From Delta-02 sp964513565 (GTDB taxonomy: Bacteria; Desulfobacterota; Syntrophorhabdia; Syntrophorhabdales; Syntrophorhabdaceae): a DNA stretch of 64,000 bases. Under the pieces are notes generated by a model. It did no database searches. It was not told the origin of the DNA and saw only the letters and a list, made by a program, of their open reading frames with translations. The stretch is taken from assembly GCA_964513565.1 (NCBI GenBank), contig CAZENE010000008.1, positions 1 through 64,000 on the forward strand, given 5' to 3'. The position numbers were made by a program, and so were the translations under genes. Below are positions 6,659 to 14,221 of this stretch, in pieces. How positions within the stretch are numbered: position 1 is the first letter of the stretch; every line of letters begins with the position of its first letter.

Positions 6659-9600
6659 CTAATCGAATTCCACCCTGTAATAGATGGCGCCGCCGGTGCG
6701 GGTTCCGACTTCGCTTTCTATGTCGATTTTTCTCGTGAGTCTGTAGCGGAGGGAGAAGACATTTTCTCCGCCGGACATGGAACGTCCGAAGCTGACGTAT
6801 AGCTTGGGGGAGAGGCGTCTGCCGATTTTGACGATCGATTCGGATACGCCGCCATCTCCGGCTTCGAAGCCGACATCGAATCCGAGGGGCTTTTGCAGGG
6901 AGGAGCCTCCGGGGCCGGTGAGGAGGCCAGCGGCGGCTTTTGCGAGCAGGGCGGTATCTCCTTCGCCTATCGGACCCCCCGACCTGCCGAGGACAATGTA
7001 GCTCAAAATGTCAATGTCCGGCATCGAGGGCTGCGAGTAAAGGTTGATGACAGGGGCGTCGGCCCTTCCGGAAACTGTCACCCCAGCAACGACCCGGCCC
7101 CTGTCGGGGTCCTGAACGGTTCTCACGGCCAGTATATCGAGGTTCGCATTATCCGGAGGGCCGCCCCCGAAAGAAATGTTGCCTCTTCGCACGTTGAGCT
7201 GAACACCATAGGCATCGAATTTGCCCCTCACCGTTCTTATCGTGCCGCGCGTCCTTATATCTTCGACGCCGGACATGATCACGTCAACGTTGCCCGCGAG
7301 GCGCGTGTCGATACCGTATGCCTTCACTTCGACCTTGTCCCCCATGCGGACTGCGACGAGAAGATCGAGCTCAAAGGGAAGGGCGGGGGACTCTTCCTCC
7401 TGTCCTACAAGGATGACGTCCGGGCTTGGTTTGATCAGGTTCTCTTTTTCCGGCTCACGGATCAGAGCCTCGGGTATGAGGACGGAGCCCCTTACGGTGA
7501 CTTTCCGGGTATCTCCCCTTACGCTTATATCGGGCGTGACGAGCATGTTAATCTCGGGCAGGTGGACGATTTGGAACCGGTCCCCCCGGACAGAAGCCTC
7601 GAACGCGCTGATCCGGCCCCAGGAATGCTGCGCGTTTCCCGTTATGCGTATTTGCCCCGGCCCTGAGCGCGCGACAATGGATGATATCGTTATCCGGTCC
7701 TCGTTGAAGCCTATGTCGGCGCTGAGGTCCTTGAGTTCCATACCGGCGGCCGGAAGATATGCGCCCGCATTCCTGAGGTTTAGCGAGCCATTTATCCTGG
7801 GGTCGGCCGGTGTGCCTGTGGCGGTCAGGTCGAAGCTCAGCCTGCCCTTTGTCTCCTGCGCCATCCCGGGAAAGACCGCGGTAATGAGGCCGCGTTCATT
7901 CATTTCCCCCCTGGCGGAGACGCTTAAGGGGCCTGACATGTCCATGGCCACCGGGAACCGTGCGGGGAGGGGAAGTCTGAATTCGGCCCGGACAGTCCCG
8001 AATTGGCCGAGCGCTAAACCCGCATTTCCCCTGAACGAGGCGTTTTCCCAGTTCATGTCCAAAGAGGCTTCCCTGATCGGGGACGTTATCTCACTCTGGT
8101 CCGACCGCCACGCGACGGAGCCGTCGGCCAGGTTCGTATTCCCGGCAAGCCTGAACCGGTTGTCCGGCAGGAAATTACCCCTTATGCCACCGGACAGATA
8201 TCCCCTCAGGGTGGCGCTCTTTCCCAAGAGGGGCTGCAGCATAGCAATGTCGAGCCTCGACCATTGCGCTTTAAAAGTGCCCCGGCCCGGTATCGAGAAT
8301 GCCGCCGGCTGTGTCGATGCCGCTTCCGCATCGAGGCGTCCCCCGTCGTCGAGGCCGATGTTCAGGGCGCCGTTTAGCCCTGACCTGTCCCAATTGACCC
8401 TGCTCGAGACAGCCCCCCGTACCGGTTTCATTTGTTCGTGGGAGTATACGGCCCTGCCCGTGAAGGAGCTTTGTATAAGGAGGTGCTCGCCTTCGAGCCA
8501 TTCCAGGTGCATATCTCCCGATGTGCGCCCCTCGAGCCGCGAATTGACCATTATCTTGTTGGCCCGGCCAAGGTTGATGTTCCGCCATTTCGCGTCGACG
8601 AACCCGATGAGGGGATCGAGTACGAGGTCGACATTGAGGTAGAGGGACTCTCCGCCCGGCCCGGCGACGGCAAATTCTGTAAGGGATACCAGGTCGGACG
8701 TTATCCGGAGTGTCGAGGGTTTCTGCAGGCTCCATGTGCCGTAGGCGGCTTCCCGTCCCGACATCTTAAGTATCGTGCCTTCCCATACGCCGTCGGCATA
8801 TGCGCCCCGCACCTGGGCCTCGATCCGGTCTTTTTCGAAGGCATTGGCGAAGGATATCTTGTGGTCGGCCGTAGTCCCGTTTACGACGAGGTTCATGACA
8901 TCGGACCTGATAACGCCGTAGGACAATTTATTTAAAGTTATGTTCGCGACGATATCCCCTTCGTAGCCGTCCGGCATCTTCATGTCTGCCGAGAAGGCGT
9001 CGAGGCGCAGTGTCTCCCGGGAGATATTCGATCCGCGGGCAGTCATCGCCCCTGCGGGCTCGTTGTCGCGCCAGCGGGCCCAGCCCTGGGCGGCAAGCGT
9101 CCCTGTTATGTCGGGCGATATCTTCGACGCGTCTTCGACACGCACCTGCCATGTCACGCGCTCCTGTACGACTCCCCGCGCGTTGAGGGCAAAACCTCTC
9201 CCCCGGGCGGAAAGGGAATTTATCGTGGTCAGGTTGTCGGCGAATGCCGCGTCAATATCGGCGGTCAACGGCATTTTCTGAAAGGTGCTGTCATACACCA
9301 CAGCCTTGAGCGTTCCTTCGACGGGTTGGCCTTCCGGCATTGCAAGCTGTCCGTTCAAACGGAAGTTGACATTGCCGGACAGGTCCTCATTTATTCTTGC
9401 CGGGTTGAACTCGCGTCCGGTGACCGCAGCGGACACTGTCCGCGTGGGCCGTTCCCACTTAATACCGCCAAGGATCGTACCGTCTATGATCTTCGCTTCG
9501 AGATTGCTTAGCGCGATGACCTCTTCACTGCCCGTTATGTCCGCCCGTATCGTCATATCCTTCCAGGAGGCCGCGGTGTTGGTGATCGCAAAGCCGCCCT

Positions 9601-10567
9601 GGAAATCCCGTGTATTGCCCGACGCCGCGAAATCGCCGGTCAGGGACGTCTCCTGCGGTATCTGGGGCGCAAGGTTAAGCTTTGTCAATTCTCCGGATAT
9701 ATCGAATGCCGGTGTGGTGCCCGACAGGTCAAGCGCTGCGTTGGCGTCAAGGGTGCCCCCATTGTCCGCCTTGACGAGCTTTGCGTTCTTGATGCGCACC
9801 GCCTGGCGTTCCAGGGTGAGATGGCATGTAAACATCACCGTTTCTTTCTTCTCGTCGAATGCTTTTATGACGACCGGCCCGGCGGCCTCGCCTTGTCGAC
9901 CCGACGCCGGGAGGTTTGCATTGAGGGAAACACTGTCGAGGCCCGCCGTTTTTTGGTGGAGTACGGCATCGAGCCTCGCATGAAGGCCCGGATCGACAAG
10001 GTTAAGGACGACCGCGCCCGCAAGGTCCGCCTCGTCGTGGGTTATACTGGCCTTGTCGATATAAAGCGTCCCCCGGTCGAAGAGAATAACCGCTTTTATC
10101 GCGGCGACCGATATCGGCTCACCGTCGGGAGGCCTGTATTCCAGGCCGTTTATCGACAGGAGCTTGACCCATGCACGGAAAATGGATGTCCATCGGGGTA
10201 TTCGGGGCAGGCTCAAGGAGACCGGTTTTTTTTCTTTCTCGGCCCCGCCGGTTATTACGACATTTTTCAATTGAAGGGTGTCTATGGGTAATTTTCCGAG
10301 GACAAGATAAACGGGATGCCACGCAAGGTCGACCGTGCCGGCATTTACCGTATTTCCGGCGACACGCAGGGTCAGCCCTTTAATGTGAAGGCGATGACCG
10401 ATCCGTCCCGTGATCTTCTCCGTGCTCACGGTGTCGGCGATGGCGCCGAGCACTCCCCTTACGACGAGCGACGTCCCCGTTTCCGTGTAAAGGGCGAATA
10501 AGGATGCAGAGACAACGAGAAAAAAGGCGATCAGGATGCCGTAGAAGACAATGCGCAGGGGTTTCAT
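6659..10567 (-). CDS. tamB: TamB, translocation and assembly module subunit
   Basis: A 1302-residue inner-membrane-anchored AsmA/TamB-type bridge protein. TamB spans the periplasm as a hydrophobic beta groove and works with TamA in moving phospholipids and inserting outer-membrane proteins. Residues 7-27 form a single N-terminal membrane anchor. The long middle is repetitive beta-rich sequence with recurring G-x-L/V strands. The C-terminal 350 residues form the conserved TamB (DUF490) domain, with GNVDVIMSG, GKFDAYGVQLNVRRGNISF and SYIVLGR blocks, ending in a terminal beta strand YYRVEFD. It overlaps the end of tamA by four bases, so the two form an operon. Length is typical of the family (about 1200-1400). 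Confidence 0.93.
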   Translation of the reverse strand: MKPLRIVFYGILIAFFLVVSASLFALYTETGTSLVVRGVLGAIADTVSTEKITGRIGHRLHIKGLTLRVAGNTVNAGTVDLAWHPVYLVLGKLPIDTLQLKNVVITGGAEKEKKPVSLSLPRIPRWTSIFRAWVKLLSINGLEYRPPDGEPISVAAIKAVILFDRGTLYIDKASITHDEADLAGAVVLNLVDPGLHARLDAVLHQKTAGLDSVSLNANLPASGRQGEAAGPVVIKAFDEKKETVMFTCHLTLERQAVRIKNAKLVKADNGGTLDANAALDLSGTTPAFDISGELTKLNLAPQIPQETSLTGDFAASGNTRDFQGGFAITNTAASWKDMTIRADITGSEEVIALSNLEAKIIDGTILGGIKWERPTRTVSAAVTGREFNPARINEDLSGNVNFRLNGQLAMPEGQPVEGTLKAVVYDSTFQKMPLTADIDAAFADNLTTINSLSARGRGFALNARGVVQERVTWQVRVEDASKISPDITGTLAAQGWARWRDNEPAGAMTARGSNISRETLRLDAFSADMKMPDGYEGDIVANITLNKLSYGVIRSDVMNLVVNGTTADHKISFANAFEKDRIEAQVRGAYADGVWEGTILKMSGREAAYGTWSLQKPSTLRITSDLVSLTEFAVAGPGGESLYLNVDLVLDPLIGFVDAKWRNINLGRANKIMVNSRLEGRTSGDMHLEWLEGEHLLIQSSFTGRAVYSHEQMKPVRGAVSSRVNWDRSGLNGALNIGLDDGGRLDAEAASTQPAAFSIPGRGTFKAQWSRLDIAMLQPLLGKSATLRGYLSGGIRGNFLPDNRFRLAGNTNLADGSVAWRSDQSEITSPIREASLDMNWENASFRGNAGLALGQFGTVRAEFRLPLPARFPVAMDMSGPLSVSARGEMNERGLITAVFPGMAQETKGRLSFDLTATGTPADPRINGSLNLRNAGAYLPAAGMELKDLSADIGFNEDRITISSIVARSGPGQIRITGNAQHSWGRISAFEASVRGDRFQIVHLPEINMLVTPDISVRGDTRKVTVRGSVLIPEALIREPEKENLIKPSPDVILVGQEEESPALPFELDLLVAVRMGDKVEVKAYGIDTRLAGNVDVIMSGVEDIRTRGTIRTVRGKFDAYGVQLNVRRGNISFGGGPPDNANLDILAVRTVQDPDRGRVVAGVTVSGRADAPVINLYSQPSMPDIDILSYIVLGRSGGPIGEGDTALLAKAAAGLLTGPGGSSLQKPLGFDVGFEAGDGGVSESIVKIGRRLSPKLYVSFGRSMSGGENVFSLRYRLTRKIDIESEVGTRTGGAIYYRVEFD

Positions 10568-12372
10568 AGCCCGAACCCGATAGATATATGGATCCTGATA
10601 TCCGGCCTCGGCTGGTTGATCTGGCGGGCCACGTCCAGCCTGATGGGGCCGATCGGGCTGTAATACCGCCCGCCGATCCCGGCACCCTCGGCCAGTTCCA
10701 GCCTGCCGAAATCGTTGAAAGCGTTGCCCACATCATAAAAGACGGCTATTCCCCAGTCTTTCCCGATAGCCCTTTCCAGCTCTATACTGCCGGCGAGCAT
10801 GTTCTTGCCCCCGATGACATTTCCCTCGTCGTCCGTCGGTCCTAAAGACCTGTACTTGTATCCGCGGACGCTCTTATCGCCGCCTGCGAAAAACCGAAGG
10901 GCGATCGGCATGTCGAGGTCCTCCTCATTTTGAACCGTTGCCCCGACCCTCAGCCGGGTGAGCAGGGCAAACCGCGCAGGAAGAGGGACGACCACCCCTC
11001 CATCGCCGATGAACTGCACAAATCCGGTCGTGGACCCGATCGCCTGGTGCGTTCCCTTTATCTCAAGAAGGTACCTGTGCCCCCTTTGAGGGCGGACCAG
11101 GTTGTCGTACTCTATAGCCTGCAGCCTGAAACCGGGCAGCACGGAAAAACTGTCCGTCGTGTCTTCTCCGGCCTCGGATTTTTCCTTGAGCAGCTGGAGA
11201 AAGACGGAGCCCGTGCCCGCCTTTCCGAAAGAGCGGGCCCTTTCATATTCCGCCATCAGGGTTTCGGCGAAATAATCCGGGATGGTGCTACCGAAATATT
11301 TGGGCGCATCCCTGTAGTCTTCCCTTTTTGCCGTAAAACTCAGCAGGGAATAGCTTTTAATGTCTTCGGGGTGGGGGATCATGTAGCGCACCGCCGCTGC
11401 GGCAAGGGGCACGCTGAGATCGAACTCGGCCTGGAACCTGTTGCCCGTCTTGCGGAAATTGACATCTTCATACTTGAACACGCCTTTTGGCCCGATGTCC
11501 GTCTCGTAGCCGACTCCCATCCTGAGGCGTTTGGGTTTCGACTCCTTGAGTTCTACTTCGACCGGTACGAATTGGTTGACCGCTTTTTCTTTATCCGCAT
11601 AGATCATGACAGATCGGAACCTGTCAGCGTTGGTGAAGTTTTTCTGGCTCTCCCCGATCTTTTGCTGTGAAAAAACGTCACCGGGATCGAATTCGATAAA
11701 CCGGCCCAGAAAAGACTGGGGATAATTGGGTGCGCCGGTAAACTCGATATTCCCAAAATAATATAATTGCCCGGTTTCGAGGATAAGCTGTATCCTTGCC
11801 GAAGCTTCAGCCGGATCTACCAGTATCTCGCGCTTCGCAAAATCGGCGTCGAGATAGCCCAGTTCCACGGCCTTCGAGTGGATCGCATTTTTTGCCTTTT
11901 CGTAGACGTCATGATCGAGACGGGCCCCTTTATAAAGAGGGAAGGCCCGCACAAGGGCGCTGAGCCCCGGTTCGGTACTGCCCGGTCCCCGCGCTTCGAC
12001 TGTAATATCCGTAACGTGCACCGGACTCCCCCGTTCCACCGCGACAAAGATCTCGTGTGTACCGTCGTCGGCCCGGCCCGATGATACCGAAACCTCCGCA
12101 TTATAATACCCGAACGGCTCAAGTGCCTTTTTCACTCTCTCGGGGACCTGGCTCCTGAAATGCTCCATCCACCTTTCATCAACCACTCCGTCCTTGGCAA
12201 GCCCTTCCGGCGGAGCCGCCGCGATTTGCGCATTTTGCAGCTCCCTGCCGCTTAACCCCTCGATATAGACCCGGATGGGTGGTTTCTCCCGGGCATCGAC
12301 AAATGTGGGCGAAACTGCGAGGACGATCAAAAAGTATAAACCGAGCAGGGCCTTAAGGTTCAAATTGACCAA
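10564..12372 (-). CDS. tamA: TamA, Omp85-family outer membrane assembly protein
   Basis: A 602-residue Omp85-superfamily protein. The signal peptide covers about residues 1-27 (cleaved after TFVDA). Three POTRA domains follow (about 30-270), then a 16-strand barrel with the Omp85 signature FFAGGDKSVRGYKYRSLGP near 510-530 and a C-terminal beta signal ending IHISIGFGL. The start codon is TTG at 12372 with GGGAGG about ten bases upstream. TamA partners TamB, encoded immediately downstream with a 4-bp overlap. A separate bamA lies at 55923-58172, which makes this the TamA paralogue rather than the essential BamA. Confidence 0.92.
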   Translation of the reverse strand: MVNLNLKALLGLYFLIVLAVSPTFVDAREKPPIRVYIEGLSGRELQNAQIAAAPPEGLAKDGVVDERWMEHFRSQVPERVKKALEPFGYYNAEVSVSSGRADDGTHEIFVAVERGSPVHVTDITVEARGPGSTEPGLSALVRAFPLYKGARLDHDVYEKAKNAIHSKAVELGYLDADFAKREILVDPAEASARIQLILETGQLYYFGNIEFTGAPNYPQSFLGRFIEFDPGDVFSQQKIGESQKNFTNADRFRSVMIYADKEKAVNQFVPVEVELKESKPKRLRMGVGYETDIGPKGVFKYEDVNFRKTGNRFQAEFDLSVPLAAAAVRYMIPHPEDIKSYSLLSFTAKREDYRDAPKYFGSTIPDYFAETLMAEYERARSFGKAGTGSVFLQLLKEKSEAGEDTTDSFSVLPGFRLQAIEYDNLVRPQRGHRYLLEIKGTHQAIGSTTGFVQFIGDGGVVVPLPARFALLTRLRVGATVQNEEDLDMPIALRFFAGGDKSVRGYKYRSLGPTDDEGNVIGGKNMLAGSIELERAIGKDWGIAVFYDVGNAFNDFGRLELAEGAGIGGRYYSPIGPIRLDVARQINQPRPDIRIHISIGFGL

Positions 12373-12410
12373 TCGGAAAATGCCTCCCGGATGAATTTTT
12401 CGCAGCTCTT

Positions 12411-12439
12411 ATTAAATTATATTTGGTTAATATTTGCAA
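12411..12439 (-). promoter_or_regulatory. Candidate promoter of tamAB
   Basis: Minus-strand TTGCAA (12439-12434) and TTTAAT (12416-12411) with 17-bp spacing, about 40 bp upstream of the TTG start. Further upstream (12440-12653) I see no gene, only a 10-bp palindrome at 12531-12540 and a direct repeat ATGACAGAG at 12548-12556 and 12572-12580. Confidence 0.45.
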
Positions 12440-12653
12440 CGCTACCTGATACTTCGTAAAACCGCGCTAATAAAAGGAATGAAGAGACCTTGGTCGGAAT
12501 GTTTCTCCTGACGTGCAGAAAAGTTCACGAGGGGGCCCCCATTTACAATGACAGAGATTTGTAAACAAACTATGACAGAGTATCTACCAAACTTTAAAGA
12601 GTGTGGTAACTATGCCCATATTACGCATGGAACCCCTCGACCGTCGAAGGCAC

Positions 12654-12998
12654 TCAGTTATACCGGTTTTGCTGTTTGAGGAAAGCAGAGTAGTCAATCG
12701 GTCTCCAGTAAAATATTTCATTATCTGCGATGGTATACGAGGGCGCATCGGACAGCCCTAAAGGTCCGACCCATTTCCATTCATTGTCGACCAGGACCTG
12801 TGCCTGGGCATGGTGGTCCCAGATGAACCCTCCCGAGATGAGGCCGTCCAGACCGGTCTTATACACGACGATGCGGGTCTCGTAACCATTGCGGGAGTAA
12901 CGGTCAGCATCTTCGACAGACGTGCGCCTGCACGTGCTGCAGCCCCAAAGGAAGGCGATAAGGAAAAGGGCAACGAACATCACAAATCGATTGCTCAT
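12654..12998 (-). CDS. Small predicted lipoprotein
   Basis: A 114-residue protein with a lipoprotein signal: hydrophobic segment about residues 5-18 and lipobox L-W-G-C with the modified Cys at residue 20. The mature part is short, acidic-neutral and Trp/Tyr-rich (DNEWKWVGP, EIFYWRPIDYSAF) with no family I can name. AAGGAG stands just before the ATG. It is upstream of tamA on the same strand but separated by 280 bp containing the tamA promoter candidate, so it is probably a separate unit. Anchoring to the inner or outer membrane by its lipid is expected; the +2 residue is Ser, which usually permits outer-membrane sorting. Confidence 0.75.
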   Translation of the reverse strand: MSNRFVMFVALFLIAFLWGCSTCRRTSVEDADRYSRNGYETRIVVYKTGLDGLISGGFIWDHHAQAQVLVDNEWKWVGPLGLSDAPSYTIADNEIFYWRPIDYSAFLKQQNRYN

Positions 12999-13431
12999 TT
13001 TTCTCCTTGCAAGTACCTAAAAACAGGGTAATGGATAGGCCGGATGAATTCTGTCCCTGAAAGATATGAAATTGGTGTAGCGGACTATGGAATTGTGAGT
13101 CGCTTAACGTAGGTACATGCTTATTCCTTGTACGACAAAATGCTGACTTTTCGCGTGCAGGCTGCCCGCTCATGCAGGGCAATCACACCAAAGCGGGGAA
13201 GGAATTAACCTTGGCCCGCTAATGGGGAATTAATGTGGCCCTTGGACGGGGGAAGGGGGGCATACGTGTCTTGGCCTTGGGGCGGCTTACCGAGGTTTGG
13301 GTGGGCTTTTGGGTGGAAATTATTTGGAATTTGGTTTATCTTAATGCATTAGTTGCAGTCGAATTGCCATCCTAAGGTGAAACTTTCCGGATCCGGTTTG
13401 ATGTGGGCCGATCGTAAAAAAAGGCGTGAAT
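12999..13431. other. Intergenic region without a recognisable gene
   Basis: No coding frame with family features. The middle is G-rich on the plus strand (13200-13330) and holds two near copies of GGAATTAA followed by TTGGCCC or TGGCCC (about 13200-13245). A divergent promoter pair is expected here but no clear hexamers stand out. Confidence 0.4.
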
Positions 13432-14220
13432 ATGAGAATAATTAAGAATAATATGCCGTGGTTGCTTGTCGTGAACGCGCCGTATAGGCTTGTGCGTGAG
13501 CGGATAGGGCTGATAAGGAAGCTCAACGTCGGTGTCGAGATATATTTCAACAATGATATGATCGATGAGGTTACTGACGGGGATGTAAAGGAGACCGCCA
13601 AGATCCTGCGTTCCGAAGGGATCGAGTGCAGTGTGCATGCGCCCTTTATGGATTTGAGTCCCGGAGGGGTGGATAAGAGCGTCAGAAAAATAACCAGGGA
13701 TAAATTGAAGAAGACCGCGACGATGGCAAACCTGCTCGGGGCAGCGGGGATGGTCTGTCATCCGGGCTATAACAAATGGTTTTTTGGGGAAAACGTTGAC
13801 CTCTGGGTCCGGGGGAGCATCGAGACCTTCAGCGAGGTCCTTGCCGAAGCGGGGGATAAGCTCGCGGTGATGCTGGAAAACATATTTGAGGAGGAACCGG
13901 ACACTATCTATGAACTGCTCAGGCATTTCGACGGCAGGAACCTGTACTCATGCTTTGATTCCGGCCACTTCAATCTATTCAGCAAGGTTACACTCGATAA
14001 ATGGTTCTCAGTACTTGGAAAGCATATAAGAGAGATGCATCTTCACGATAATTACGGAGCACGGGACGACCACATGCCGTTGGGGCTGGGAACGTTTCCC
14101 TTCAGGGATCTAAAGGCATTTTTGCAGGCGCATCGTGAAAGCCTTATATTGACCGCGGAGGTACATAACGAGGCAGACGCGGCGCTGGGAATAAAAAACC
14201 TAAAGGAGTACGTGGCTTAG
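13432..14220 (+). CDS. Sugar phosphate isomerase/epimerase-like TIM-barrel protein
   Basis: A protein of about 262 residues from the xylose isomerase-like TIM-barrel (AP endonuclease 2) superfamily. Family metal-site motifs are visible: HAPFMDLSPG near residue 67, a Glu in MLENIFEEEP near 147, CFDSGHFN near 175 and MHLHDNYG..DDHMPLGLG near 202-217, followed by a final Glu (LTAEVHN). The ATG at 13432 is preferred over the GTG at 13426 because AAGG lies seven bases before it. The stop is one base from the purL ATG, so the two are almost certainly one unit. The substrate is unknown; the superfamily includes isomerases, epimerases and endonuclease IV, and this protein lacks the extra endonuclease IV features I would expect. 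Confidence 0.8.
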   Translation: MRIIKNNMPWLLVVNAPYRLVRERIGLIRKLNVGVEIYFNNDMIDEVTDGDVKETAKILRSEGIECSVHAPFMDLSPGGVDKSVRKITRDKLKKTATMANLLGAAGMVCHPGYNKWFFGENVDLWVRGSIETFSEVLAEAGDKLAVMLENIFEEEPDTIYELLRHFDGRNLYSCFDSGHFNLFSKVTLDKWFSVLGKHIREMHLHDNYGARDDHMPLGLGTFPFRDLKAFLQAHRESLILTAEVHNEADAALGIKNLKEYVA

Positions 14221-14221
14221 G

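Noticed and set aside
7221..8642. 473-codon plus-strand frame inside tamB
   Set aside because: Shadow of tamB; Ser/Pro/Arg-rich composition typical of antisense translation.
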